Positions 1 through 9,823 of a stretch of 64,000 nt of DNA are shown in pieces. The stretch is from Desulfobacteraceae bacterium. Its GTDB lineage: Bacteria; Desulfobacterota; Desulfobacteria; Desulfobacterales; UBA5616. Both the position numbers and the translations under genes were made by a program. The DNA is taken from positions 1 through 64,000 of the forward strand of contig VMSV01000150.1 of assembly GCA_013791935.1 (NCBI GenBank), written 5' to 3'. How positions within the stretch are numbered: position 1 is the first letter of the stretch; every line of letters begins with the position of its first letter. Under the pieces are notes generated by a model. That model did not search any database, was not told the origin of the DNA, and worked only from the letters and a program-made list of their open reading frames with translations.

Positions 1-3000
1 GGTATCCGTACTGATTTTCCCCCGCATCTGGGAATTCGGAGTGTTATCCACATAAAAGTGGTGAGTATAATTCAGATCCGCCAGATTGACCAGGTTTCCA
101 AACACAAAGCTGGGTATATAAGCAAAAATCTCCCTGCCGGTGGTTTTGTCAAAAGCATGGAGCATGCCGTCGTTGGCACCGGAATAAACAGCGCTCCCTT
201 TTAAAAACGGTGCGGAATGCACGATATCCCCGAGTTTACGGGTTCGGGGTCTGAATCCGAGAATTTCACTTCCCCGAAGATATTCCACCAGGTTATTGGC
301 GTTGGCGGGATTCAAAGCCCACCCACTGTCCAAAGCCGTTTTCTGGGCATCGCTGAGATAAGCATACCGGAAAGGCACGGCTGATCCATTTTCATCAAAT
401 GCCGTGTTAAAGGTGATAATTTTTCTACCCGTATTCCAATCCAGGGCCTGAAGTCCGTTAGGATCTCCTGTTTTTCCAGAAGCTTTCCATTTAATATCAC
501 TTTCGGTTCTCAGAATTTCCCCTGAATTCGGATCCATGGGATAGGCCAAAATATCTCCGGTCCAGGTATCAGAATTGAAGAGGGCCTGGTAAAGGGTTGT
601 ATCGCTGCCTAGTTCTTCTCCGTTCACTGAAACGGATGCGCCGGAGGCAATTCTGGATGCGATATCTTCGAAAAGGGCTTTTAAAGAATCTGCCAGTTCA
701 ACCGGATCGGATGCACTGAAAAACTTGCCTCTTCCATTCACTGCGGCATGCCAGAGGTCATCAATTTTATAAGAATCATCATTGGCAGGATTCGGCCAGA
801 CCGGGAGGGTCGTGTTTTCATCCAGAAAACACGGGTCATCCTCTTTGCCGCTTCCGTCACTATCCTGGGGAGTCAGGCTACCGAATACACCGAATGAAAC
901 CGAATAGGTCACCAGATGTTGCTTTTCATTCCGGTCACATGAACTGGTGGGAACCATATCAGGCAGAGAACTGGAAAGATCCGTGTCATAATACTTCATG
1001 GCGATATCCGCCAGGGTGTTGGAATAGGTATCTCCATAGGGTGCCGCCATTCCGGAATCCATGTTGCCCACAGAAGTAAAGGTATCGTTGTAGAAACCAT
1101 CGGTCATTAGAATGGTAAAGGATTGCTGGCAACTTCCTCCATTGGTTTCACTATCAAAGGGGGAAGTCCCCAGATTCCCGGTGGAACCATCATCGGCATG
1201 GAAATATTTCCCCACATTTTCAAAAGCAATTCTCAAAGGAGTACTGTTTGCGGAATTCACGTTGTACAATGTGTTCAGAAGCGCCGTGGTCTCATCCGCA
1301 TTCACCGATGACCCTGATAAGTCCTCAAAATAGATGGCATCGGCCACGGTGCTTCCAGTGCTGGTGCTTTGCCGTTCCACGGATACAGAACCGCTTGACC
1401 CGATATTAAAGTTATAAGTGCCGAGTTCCACCCATTGGCCACAGGGATTCCCGGTTTCCTGTTTCTGGCTTTTTTCAAAAATATGTGTTCCCGTGCTATG
1501 AACAACCGTGTATTTGGCTTTGGTATCCCAATTGGCGTTGCATCGCCACCAGGCATAAACCTTATGGGCTCCGGCCACTTTAATATTGGGTGTCCAAGTG
1601 GCTTTTCTTCCGACCGTGGTTGTATAAACCTCTCTGCTATTATAAGAACCAACAGCGGTGGAATTGCTCCAAGTACCGTTGGTTGTGAAAGTACTGTCCT
1701 TGTCATCCACGATAAGACTTGCCCCGGTATCCAGCTTGATGGGCAGAACCGTCTGTCTTCCCGTTGAGCTGTTAATGGTATAAAAACCCACCCTCACCCC
1801 GGACATTTCATTGATCACATTGGACACGCCTGCCTTTGCGGAAAGTTCCCTTCGTCGATAGAAGGAATACCAGTTGGCGAAATTCTGTAGATCCTCTTCG
1901 GCCGTGACATATCTTACAAACTGCCCTTGTTCATTTCTCACCACGGGTCTGATGCTCGCGGGTGGATCATTCACAGGGGTCAACTGATCATTGATGACAT
2001 CATTGGTTAAGGTCACTCGGTAATAGGTTCGCCCTGAGCTATCCAGATTCACCAGGTAAACATCCTCTGTGGTGTCCCGTACGCCGTTATTATTCACGTC
2101 ATCCAGAACAAAATAGTGGGAGTTTTTAATATTCACACTGCCGAAGCTATACCCGGGGGGTACAAAAGCCACGGCATCCGCACTGGTGGGATAATCGCTG
2201 TTGGTGGAACCGCGTTGCAATTTAATATGCTGGGGATTGACCCCGCCACTGCTTACAAATTTGATGGCATCTGCCATGGTTCTCGTATTGGCTGTGCTTC
2301 CGCTATGACGCGTCACCGATACCGATCCGCTGGTTCCTCCGATAAACGCATAGGTTCCCAGTTCAACCCACTCCCCGTAAGTGCTTGATTGGTCAATAAG
2401 TAAATCCGTTTCACCACCGGAGTAATTTATGGTGTACTTTGCATTCTTATCCCTAGGGGTAGAGCTGTTCCACCAGGCATAGACAGTATAATTCCCTCCC
2501 ACCGGAATATCCGGGGTCCAGGTGGCTTGTGCATCCTTTTTGGTGGTTCGACGTGAATTGGTTCCGTATGAACCGGCGGAAGTATCATTAGTCCATTGTC
2601 CGGATGCTGTGTAATTCGGACTGCCGTCTGAATTGTCTACGATCAATTCATTAACGGGCCAGACGGCGTTCTGGGCATTGAAATAATGTCTGCCCAGGTA
2701 ATGCCAGGTGCCTGCGTCTGAATCCATCTGATTGATCGTGTAATCGGTTGTGCCTGAAGCATGGGACACTGTATATTTTGCGCTGGTGTCCCGATTTGAT
2801 CCGGCATTCCTGGCCCAGAATACCCAAACATAATATTCACCCGATGTATTTAGTCTCGGTGTCCAGAATGCTTCACTGATGTCACCCGTAGCACTGCAAT
2901 ATAAAGAGCTATCGTCCCACTCAGGGGAGTGGCTGGATTCTGGCCATTTGCCGGTAAAATAAAAGTTCCCTCCTGCTGCATAGGGGTTTCCTGTATTGGT

Positions 3001-3537
3001 CAGATTATCCACAAAGATCACAGAGCCGGAAGTATCATTGAGTGCCATGTAGGTATCACTCAAATTGATCGTCCAGGTATCATAGTGGGGATTGGACCGG
3101 GGGGTGGTGGTGCTGGCATTCGCCTTTCCGGGCCAGGGGTGGTAGTTCACAAAGGGATTGTAAAAAAGTTTGTTATGCCCGGACCATTGGGATTTCCATT
3201 TTTTCCGGTTGGCACCGGTAAGAATGGTACCGTTGCTGTCACTGCTGGAATAAGTATTATCCCCCGGATTATCAAAGAGATACTCCGTATTGCCTTCAAA
3301 TTTCCCTTCCGTATCCCGGGTCATGAATTCCCAATCCATACTACCTGAATCATCCAGGACGAACATGATGTTGGGCGGAGCGGATTGAACCAGAGTTTCC
3401 ATGGGGCTATCACTTAGATCTATGGCGTAGGCCAATCCCGAACAAGATAGAAAGGCAAAAAGACCTATCCATAACGACCGTTGCATCATGCCTGAAAAAT
3501 GATCCGTTAATTTTTTATTCCTTCGGTTATTTTTCAT
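1..3537 (-). CDS. pilY1: PilY1-like type IV pilus tip/biogenesis protein, 3' end truncated by window edge
   Basis: Continuous open frame read on the minus strand from ATG at 3537 to the left edge: signal peptide, VWA-like start (SAPPNIMFVLDDSGSMDWEF), later YLRGSEILGFRPRTRKLGDIVHSAPFLKGSAVYSGANDGMLHAFDKTTGREIFAYIPS typical of the PilY1 beta-propeller. Absent from the ORF track because no stop lies inside the window. Confidence 0.9.
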   Translation of the reverse strand, partial: MKNNRRNKKLTDHFSGMMQRSLWIGLFAFLSCSGLAYAIDLSDSPMETLVQSAPPNIMFVLDDSGSMDWEFMTRDTEGKFEGNTEYLFDNPGDNTYSSSDSNGTILTGANRKKWKSQWSGHNKLFYNPFVNYHPWPGKANASTTTPRSNPHYDTWTINLSDTYMALNDTSGSVIFVDNLTNTGNPYAAGGNFYFTGKWPESSHSPEWDDSSLYCSATGDISEAFWTPRLNTSGEYYVWVFWARNAGSNRDTSAKYTVSHASGTTDYTINQMDSDAGTWHYLGRHYFNAQNAVWPVNELIVDNSDGSPNYTASGQWTNDTSAGSYGTNSRRTTKKDAQATWTPDIPVGGNYTVYAWWNSSTPRDKNAKYTINYSGGETDLLIDQSSTYGEWVELGTYAFIGGTSGSVSVTRHSGSTANTRTMADAIKFVSSGGVNPQHIKLQRGSTNSDYPTSADAVAFVPPGYSFGSVNIKNSHYFVLDDVNNNGVRDTTEDVYLVNLDSSGRTYYRVTLTNDVINDQLTPVNDPPASIRPVVRNEQGQFVRYVTAEEDLQNFANWYSFYRRRELSAKAGVSNVINEMSGVRVGFYTINSSTGRQTVLPIKLDTGASLIVDDKDSTFTTNGTWSNSTAVGSYNSREVYTTTVGRKATWTPNIKVAGAHKVYAWWRCNANWDTKAKYTVVHSTGTHIFEKSQKQETGNPCGQWVELGTYNFNIGSSGSVSVERQSTSTGSTVADAIYFEDLSGSSVNADETTALLNTLYNVNSANSTPLRIAFENVGKYFHADDGSTGNLGTSPFDSETNGGSCQQSFTILMTDGFYNDTFTSVGNMDSGMAAPYGDTYSNTLADIAMKYYDTDLSSSLPDMVPTSSCDRNEKQHLVTYSVSFGVFGSLTPQDSDGSGKEDDPCFLDENTTLPVWPNPANDDSYKIDDLWHAAVNGRGKFFSASDPVELADSLKALFEDIASRIASGASVSVNGEELGSDTTLYQALFNSDTWTGDILAYPMDPNSGEILRTESDIKWKASGKTGDPNGLQALDWNTGRKIITFNTAFDENGSAVPFRYAYLSDAQKTALDSGWALNPANANNLVEYLRGSEILGFRPRTRKLGDIVHSAPFLKGSAVYSGANDGMLHAFDKTTGREIFAYIPSFVFGNLVNLADLNYTHHFYVDNTPNSQMRGKISTDT

Positions 3538-3550
3538 TTTCTTCCCCTGT

Positions 3551-4093
3551 TCAAAATTTTCTTATATAACCCACTTCAATGAAAGCGCTTTCATTTTCGC
3601 TGATACAACGACCATAAACCCTGAACTTGTGCTTTTGACTGGTATCGGTCGTTCCCAAGGATGAACCTTTGGTGACACCCTCATCTATGGCTCCAAAAAA
3701 GGAATCATCAAAAGGCCCGTTTTCCGCATTATCGTCACTGCCCAGGCCGTCATAATCCCACTGGCTGACATCCAGAAAATCGACATCGTTTTTTTCGTTA
3801 ATCCAGTCTTCGGATCTGTCCACCAACACTTCAGGTTCTGCGTTTTCAACTTCCTGGGCACCCCTCATGGCCGCACCTTCCGCCTTATAAAAATTTTCCC
3901 TGGCCGTTCGTTCGGCGGATGCAATCTGGACTTCCAGGGTGGAAGTGTTGGAGGACTGAATGCCAATCAGGGAGACTACCACCAAAATCATTACTGCGAT
4001 CAAGATGGCCATTGACCCTTTTTCATTACCAATCATGAAATGGCCGGCAAGATTTTTTTTTATCAACGATTTCTTTTTTTTCATAAATTTCAT
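3551..4093 (-). CDS. PilX-like minor pilin assembly protein
   Basis: EKGSMAILIAVMILVVVSLIGIQSSNTSTLEVQIASAERTARENFYKAEGAAMRGAQ: PilX N-terminal type; between pilV and pilY1. Confidence 0.8.
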   Translation of the reverse strand: MKFMKKKKSLIKKNLAGHFMIGNEKGSMAILIAVMILVVVSLIGIQSSNTSTLEVQIASAERTARENFYKAEGAAMRGAQEVENAEPEVLVDRSEDWINEKNDVDFLDVSQWDYDGLGSDDNAENGPFDDSFFGAIDEGVTKGSSLGTTDTSQKHKFRVYGRCISENESAFIEVGYIRKF

Positions 4094-4098
4094 TTTTA

Positions 4099-4584
4099 TT
4101 ACCTGAGCCGAGGTTTAATGGATTCCAATGTCAAGCTTTTGTTGGCTCCAAATGAGCCGAAATTAAGCCAATTGACATTCACCGTAATCCTCTTCATATT
4201 TGCTGTTTGAAGATAAGCGCCATTCAAAATTTCCAAATCGTCAATGCTCGTATTGATGGCATAGCCGGCACGCACTGCCGGATGGTTGGGGCAGCATGTC
4301 GAATTGATCACATAATCGACTTCATCCGTTCTATCCTGAAGATAGGCACTCTGATAATTCAAAGCCATTCGATATTCCATCTCATCGGATGCGTACGTGG
4401 AAGCTTCGGTAATGCCCCTGGCATTGCTGTTCATCCTCACGGAGGAAGTCTGTAAAACACTTACAGCCAATATCCCGATGGCCAGGACTGACACTGCGAG
4501 AACCACTTCGATTAAGGAAAAGCCTTTGTCATTATTTTTAATGTTCCTAATCCTCATAAGTATTTTTTCCCGGAGATTTTCCAT
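4099..4584 (-). CDS. pilV: PilV-like type IV pilus modification protein
   Basis: KGFSLIEVVLAVSVLAIGILAVSVLQTSSVRMNSNARGITEASTYASDEMEYRMAL; start moved to MENLREKIL (GGGAG upstream), ORF track gives 4611. Confidence 0.8.
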   Translation of the reverse strand: MENLREKILMRIRNIKNNDKGFSLIEVVLAVSVLAIGILAVSVLQTSSVRMNSNARGITEASTYASDEMEYRMALNYQSAYLQDRTDEVDYVINSTCCPNHPAVRAGYAINTSIDDLEILNGAYLQTANMKRITVNVNWLNFGSFGANKSLTLESIKPRLR

Positions 4585-4589
4585 GAACC

Positions 4590-5438
4590 TTAAACTCCCA
4601 GGTTTCTGCATTTTACAATAGTGCTCAGCAGCCGTCTTCGAATCCGATCATCAGGCGTGATGATATTTCTGCCCACGATATACTGATTGCCGTCATGATA
4701 ACTCACATCGGCTCTCTCGGCTTGGCCAAGAACCCATATCCTGACGGCCCGAATATTGGCCATGGCCACAGGAGAGGCCAGCGCATTTCCATCAATAATG
4801 TTATCGTTGCCTGTATCATCGGCAAGACTCATTTCACCGTCATCATTCGTATCCAGCCTCAGGTCCAGTTCATCATCGTTATTCGTATCCACCGCCCAGA
4901 TGATATGGCCGTTGGGACTGACATCGAGTTCCCCGTCTCCATTGTCGTCAAATGCATAGGCCAGATAGAATCCGTCCACGCTTCCGGAATCATATATATT
5001 TTCAGCCAATATGTACTTTTCATCATTCAGGTCAGTACCCGCAACATCTTCGTTAAATTTAACAACTCTCCTTAATTGCGACCCCACCAGAGCATAAGCT
5101 ACGGAACCGTATCCGCCGTCGCCATCGTCATAGGTAAATCTGAGCATGTTGTTTTTGATGTTATCCACTCCGTAGCCTATTGAATCCGGATCAAAACCCG
5201 CCATGCGCAACTCTTTTTCCATAACGTACAAGGAAGCTCTCATATTCTGCTGAATTTTCGCAGATTGTTCCTGGGCTCTATAGATTGTGTTCTGGGAGTT
5301 GAAATTCGACCAAATTGCGGTGGTAACCAAAGCAAAAATGGTCATGGCCACCAGAAGTTCCACCAGGCTGAACCCTTTGTTCGACAACCCCTTGGAAACG
5401 CTTTTCTTTTGCACTGTCATTGGTTTTACCTTCATCAT
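4590..5438 (-). CDS. pilW: PilW-like minor pilin
   Basis: NKGFSLVELLVAMTIFALVTTAIWSNFNSQNTIYRAQEQSAKIQQNMRASLYVMEKELRMAGFDP prepilin/PilW signature; overlaps fimT by 4 nt. Confidence 0.85.
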   Translation of the reverse strand: MMKVKPMTVQKKSVSKGLSNKGFSLVELLVAMTIFALVTTAIWSNFNSQNTIYRAQEQSAKIQQNMRASLYVMEKELRMAGFDPDSIGYGVDNIKNNMLRFTYDDGDGGYGSVAYALVGSQLRRVVKFNEDVAGTDLNDEKYILAENIYDSGSVDGFYLAYAFDDNGDGELDVSPNGHIIWAVDTNNDDELDLRLDTNDDGEMSLADDTGNDNIIDGNALASPVAMANIRAVRIWVLGQAERADVSYHDGNQYIVGRNIITPDDRIRRRLLSTIVKCRNLGV

Positions 5439-5881
5439 AACTCTTCCAGTTTTATAGCCCCTGAAACAAATACCGTTGTACGATAAGACTTACCGCCGCC
5501 CGTCACTTTGACCTCCGTTTTTTCATTGGATCTGGTTATTCCATTGGACCGAAAGGTTATCCTTTCCGGAGGATCATCAAATTGAAGATGATCATTGTAT
5601 TTGGAAAGATCAGCGATTTTAAGAGTTTTGGAGTTCAGACTCAACGTGTATTGCCCTGTATTGGGCTCATTAAAGTCCAGATAGCAGTCCTGCCCGGCTT
5701 TGATGGCGTAGATTCTTGCGTATTGGATATTGTCATGTAATTCCCGGGAGGCACTCCTGAGTTGCTTCTCCGGAATCCAGCTGAGAATTCCGGGCAAGCT
5801 GACAGCCATCATGACACTGACGATACTCAGAGACGTCATGAGCTCAACCAAGGTAAATCCTTTTTTTGAAAAATATTTCAA
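5435..5881 (-). CDS. GspH/FimT family pseudopilin
   Basis: KKGFTLVELMTSLSIVSVMMAVSLPGILSWIPEKQLRSASRELHDNIQYARIYAIKAGQ. Confidence 0.85.
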   Translation of the reverse strand: MKYFSKKGFTLVELMTSLSIVSVMMAVSLPGILSWIPEKQLRSASRELHDNIQYARIYAIKAGQDCYLDFNEPNTGQYTLSLNSKTLKIADLSKYNDHLQFDDPPERITFRSNGITRSNEKTEVKVTGGGKSYRTTVFVSGAIKLEEL

Positions 5882-5922
5882 TATATGCTCCTTTTGAATC
5901 TTTCAACAGGGTCAAAGACAAG

Positions 5923-5941
5923 TCAGCAAAATCAGTGCCAA
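5923..5941 (-). promoter_or_regulatory. Candidate sigma-54 (-24/-12) promoter for fimT-pilW-pilV-pilX-pilY1
   Basis: Minus strand TTGGCACTGATTTTGCTGA: GG and GC separated by 10 nt as in TGGCAC-N5-TTGC; about 42 bp upstream of the fimT ATG. Confidence 0.7.
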
Positions 5942-6117
5942 AGGGCTTTTCCGCTCAAACGGTTTGGGCGTTCGAATGCCCCGATATGGATTCAAATATT
6001 ATTAAAACAGCCTAATATCAACGACATATCATTGCTTTTCCCTTTGTTCCCTGAAGAAACGCCGGTTCAGGCAATCCCCGCTCGTCCTTGCTGAGTCCTT
6101 CAAGGAATAAAAAGATA

Positions 6118-7149
6118 TTATAAATTCTTTTTATATTCTTCGTTGGAATGCTGATCTTTCACCGCCTTTATCAGGACTTCATCCAACAACAGATCAAATT
6201 TCATGTGAAGCGCATAATCATCCAAATTGTATTCGCCCACGCTAACGATGATTCCACTTCGGTCAATAGATACAGGTTCCTGATCTTTCATCACACCGAA
6301 TTGGGCATTTAATTTCCTGCCGAGGATCATTCTCGCGGTTTCCTTTTTGGTGATCCTCATGGCAAAGGACATGCCGCCCATGGAGATATCCAGAAGGGAG
6401 CCCTTAACCGGACTTCCCAAGGCCTTTCCTTTGTTATCCATGAACTGGAACCTGCCATTTCCCGGCAATGGTATTCGGTCATAAATCCGGCGACTCAGTT
6501 TCATGGTCTTGAGCAATTCTTCGGTAGTTCCGGCTTTTAAAAGATAATCCGTCAATTTGCTGCATAGCCCGGGCAGATTATTGCTCCATTGAGCGAAACT
6601 TTCTTTGGGCAGTTTCCTGATCTTAACATCGGATTCGGCAATTAATGACACGGATGAAAAAGCCTGAAAGGAAAGAAAGGTGTCATCGCCTGCAAAATCT
6701 CCCGGTCCCAGCTTTTTCACCATAATTTCTTTATTTTTCAACCTGCACGACATTTTTAGCTTGCCCTCATCCACAAGATAAAGAAAAGGGCTTGAGCTTT
6801 CCTGTTCCAAAACAACCTCATTTGGACCGAAGCGCATCTCACGTGAGGCATAGAACAGTTTGTTTTTCTCGTCCTTGTTAAGCATGTCGTATAACCCGGA
6901 CCAGAGCTCCAGGTGCTTTTTATCAATGGCATCTGCTTGTAACTGTTCTATGATTTCGCCGCTTTTGATGATTTCATGCAGGGCCATGGAATCAACAGCC
7001 ATGAGTTTTTCTCTTAACTCCTCTGCTTTTAAGAAATCCCCTGCGTTTGCGTGGGAGAGAATAAGATCGAATAAAATAGGAACTGCGCTGCTGATATTGT
7101 TTTCACTCAGGAATTGATTCACAGCTTTTTCTTTTTCATAATTTTCCAT
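6118..7149 (-). CDS. Cyclic-nucleotide-binding-like domain plus PilZ-like domain protein
   Basis: MRFGPNEVVLEQESSSPFLYLVDEGKLKMSCRLKNKEIMVKKLGPGDFAGDDTFLS (cNMP-binding fold) followed by SRRIYDRIPLPGNGRFQFMD...GSLLDISMGGMSFAM (PilZ RxxxR...D.SxxG). Confidence 0.8.
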   Translation of the reverse strand: MENYEKEKAVNQFLSENNISSAVPILFDLILSHANAGDFLKAEELREKLMAVDSMALHEIIKSGEIIEQLQADAIDKKHLELWSGLYDMLNKDEKNKLFYASREMRFGPNEVVLEQESSSPFLYLVDEGKLKMSCRLKNKEIMVKKLGPGDFAGDDTFLSFQAFSSVSLIAESDVKIRKLPKESFAQWSNNLPGLCSKLTDYLLKAGTTEELLKTMKLSRRIYDRIPLPGNGRFQFMDNKGKALGSPVKGSLLDISMGGMSFAMRITKKETARMILGRKLNAQFGVMKDQEPVSIDRSGIIVSVGEYNLDDYALHMKFDLLLDEVLIKAVKDQHSNEEYKKNL

Positions 7150-7316
7150 TAAAGGGGGTCCCGAAACTTTTATAAATTATTTTACAAAGCATTCCATTAA
7201 AGACCCATTACGGGCATTATCCATTTTTCCTTTATATCGGCAATTATTAATAAAAAGTTAATGATGATGAAAATAAGGACAAGTTGCTTGGAAAAATAGG
7301 CAGGATTTATCGATTC

Positions 7317-7832
7317 CTAATTTGAGCGATTGACTTTGATTCGGCCCGATATGCTGACACGGATATGGATCATGCCTGAGGGATTTTGAAGAGTTATGGT
7401 CCGCATACGGCCCATGGCTCCCCGGGAATTGAATATATTCCGGGTATCGGCCGTGATATTATATACACCCTGGAATTTATCGGTAAGGTTTTTGATGAGG
7501 TTGGTTTCCCCCGGGTCCGCACTGTTATTGCCGTTATTATCCACCAGAATTTGGTAACCAGTGGCGTTAATAAAAGAAACTGAAACGTTGCAGTTCTGCT
7601 TGATGGCCTCCATCCTTGCACCCGTAAGATCGCCGGAGACCTGCAGGGCTGCGCCCCTTAACATGGACTTGGATCTGTATGACATCATTTTGGGGATACC
7701 CAAGCCAAGAAGAACAGACATCACCGCGAGAACCATAACTGCTTCAGTCAAGGTGAAGCCTGTTCTGTTTCCAAGGCAAGGAATTGAACTCACCGATGAA
7801 CTTCCGGAAATCAATTCAGCACCTTTTTCCAT
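7317..7832 (-). CDS. GspH/FimT family pseudopilin (second cluster)
   Basis: RTGFTLTEAVMVLAVMSVLLGLGIPKMMSYRSKSMLRGAALQVSGDLTGARMEAIKQ. Confidence 0.8.
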   Translation of the reverse strand: MEKGAELISGSSSVSSIPCLGNRTGFTLTEAVMVLAVMSVLLGLGIPKMMSYRSKSMLRGAALQVSGDLTGARMEAIKQNCNVSVSFINATGYQILVDNNGNNSADPGETNLIKNLTDKFQGVYNITADTRNIFNSRGAMGRMRTITLQNPSGMIHIRVSISGRIKVNRSN

Positions 7833-9139
7833 GATACGATAGATAGATCATTGGACAAGTATTTATCTTTCAAGGCCGTATCAAAATACAGGATTGAATG
7901 ATCGTAACAGACAATGGATTTTCCCATAAATGCGCCATGCAGGGGTTTGCTGCTTTGAAGAAAAATTATGGAATGGGGGGCATAAACCAATCCGTTTATT
8001 TCGGTCGCATCCTTGAACTCCAGCATGGCATCTGAATCCGTTATCAGAACAAAATCTGTGGGCCGTCCGAACTTATTCAGTGTGGAACTGTTATAAAGTC
8101 CCAAGAAGACCTGGTGAGTCGATATGGGATTTAAGGGGTCTTCCGTCATTTTAATAGTTATATCCTCTACTGAACCTGTAGAAAGAATCTGTATTCCTGA
8201 AGCATCCTTTGCCGTAAAGCTTCCCCGGAGATACAGGACGACAGGCCCGCTTGTCGCATCCATCATGATGGTATCGGAAAGGGACAGATCGATTTTTTCC
8301 AGATAATAAATGCTGCCACCTGATTTACCCGGGAGATTGACAATGCAACCTGGATGGACGATTTCCCTGCCGGGAATAGAAGGAGTGATGTCCGCATTAT
8401 CGTTGGTCAGGGCCGCTGAATCGAATTCCGCCTGGAAATCTCCTGAATTGATGTTCATAGGATCAGGCTCCAACCGTCCGGAATAATAACCTTTCTTGCC
8501 CGCTACCACAGGGGCTCCGAAAGGGTGATACGAAGCATCGGCAATGCGGTTGTTTCCGAGAACCACATTCCCGTCAACAAAGGTTCCCGCATTCAGGACA
8601 ATGGAACCGTTGGATGCCAAATCACACTGCCCTGTTGAATCGGATGGGGTGGGGTCCGGGATCACTCTGCTGTCATAACTGTAATATTGAACATGGGTTT
8701 TGGAGTCGACGTTTAAATCCCCGAAAACGCCACCGGGAACCACCGGCAATCGCCGGAGGCCCACCTTGATTTCTGAAGAGGCCTTTTTTTGAGCTTTTCC
8801 CGTGGATGAAAAACTGTATAGATTATTCCCTTCCACGGTTAATGGGGAAAGTGAGAATAAAAACCCTGATGGAGCAGATGCCCCGGGGATATCCAAGGTT
8901 CCGGATGCCGGCAAGGAAGCCCCGGATTTTAGTGCGATTTCCAGTTTTGTAATACCGTACTGAACCCCTGCTTCCGCATGGTTGAAAGCCTGTTCCGAAT
9001 ATTTATAGTTTGCGCTGATCAGGGAATCTTGGGTGGAAATTACATAGGCCGTTGCAGCCAGAACGGATAAAAGAGCTATAAACATCAGGCCAATGATAAG
9101 AACAATACCTTTTTCATTCTGATCAAAAAAATTGCCCAT
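7811..9139 (-). CDS. PilX-like pilus assembly protein with long C-terminal region
   Basis: NEKGIVLIIGLMFIALLSVLAATAYVISTQDSLISANYKYSEQAFNHAEAGVQYGI N-terminus; position between pilW-like and fimT-like genes. Confidence 0.7.
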   Translation of the reverse strand: MGNFFDQNEKGIVLIIGLMFIALLSVLAATAYVISTQDSLISANYKYSEQAFNHAEAGVQYGITKLEIALKSGASLPASGTLDIPGASAPSGFLFSLSPLTVEGNNLYSFSSTGKAQKKASSEIKVGLRRLPVVPGGVFGDLNVDSKTHVQYYSYDSRVIPDPTPSDSTGQCDLASNGSIVLNAGTFVDGNVVLGNNRIADASYHPFGAPVVAGKKGYYSGRLEPDPMNINSGDFQAEFDSAALTNDNADITPSIPGREIVHPGCIVNLPGKSGGSIYYLEKIDLSLSDTIMMDATSGPVVLYLRGSFTAKDASGIQILSTGSVEDITIKMTEDPLNPISTHQVFLGLYNSSTLNKFGRPTDFVLITDSDAMLEFKDATEINGLVYAPHSIIFLQSSKPLHGAFMGKSIVCYDHSILYFDTALKDKYLSNDLSIVSWKKVLN

Positions 9140-9145
9140 GATAAC

Positions 9146-9823
9146 CTAATTCCTGATTTTTACTTTTGACTCCAGCTTGAAGGTTTTTTGCTGATTGCTA
9201 ATCCCGGTTCTCGCAGCTTGGGTTTCAATAAGGATTTCCACATTCCGGATATCTCCCGGAAGGTTTGCCGTTGCTCCGTCTGCTTTCAGGTAATTAAAGC
9301 GGAAAGTTTTGATGTTTTCCGCAAAGGGTTGGAAATATCCTTTTCCGGTTTTTCTTTTCAACTGGTTGCCGATTTTTTTATATACGATGCGCTCATTTTC
9401 ATCATAGTTCCAGGTGTTGGGATTGCTTCCCTGCGCATTGGTTACGATTTTCCCGTCTCCATCAAGATCCGCCCGGATTTCAAGTTCTGAATTTGACCCA
9501 TCATGGACAATGCCGCAGAACGTGGAAAGGGAGTCATCCCGGGATTGAAGGCTACTCGATGGATTTGGATTATATCCTGCCATCATCACTTCCTGGATAA
9601 TGATATTCATTGCCGCCCGGGCAGTCTGTAAACGTTCAGCCTTATCTTCCTGAGCCCCGAAGGTATTTTTCTGAAGGATGAATGTGCTCACAAGAGCCGC
9701 CATGACAACCAATCCCAAAGTCAGAGAGATCATCACCTCAATAAGTGTAAATCCGTTTTGCATGCCTGTGGTCTTGTGATCCATTATGCCATAGCCCATG
9801 GTTCCCAACTCATTTCTCATCAT
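9146..9823 (-). CDS. PilW-like minor pilin (second cluster)
   Basis: NGFTLIEVMISLTLGLVVMAALVSTFILQKNTFGAQEDKAERLQTARAAMNIIIQEVMMAGYNP. Confidence 0.8.
   Translation of the reverse strand: MMRNELGTMGYGIMDHKTTGMQNGFTLIEVMISLTLGLVVMAALVSTFILQKNTFGAQEDKAERLQTARAAMNIIIQEVMMAGYNPNPSSSLQSRDDSLSTFCGIVHDGSNSELEIRADLDGDGKIVTNAQGSNPNTWNYDENERIVYKKIGNQLKRKTGKGYFQPFAENIKTFRFNYLKADGATANLPGDIRNVEILIETQAARTGISNQQKTFKLESKVKIRN

Noticed and set aside
1-3540. Region appearing to hold only short ORFs, suggesting a decayed gene
   Set aside because: The minus-strand frame reads without stops from 3537 to the window edge as pilY1; the tracker omitted it because it is incomplete at the boundary.
7316-7332. 16-bp match (CCTAATTTGAGCGATT) to the right end of the 47.4-kb MITE-like element
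   Set aside because: Only one terminal repeat is present, it points into fimT coding sequence, and similarity stops after 16 bp; a match of this length is expected about once by chance across all pairs in 64 kb.
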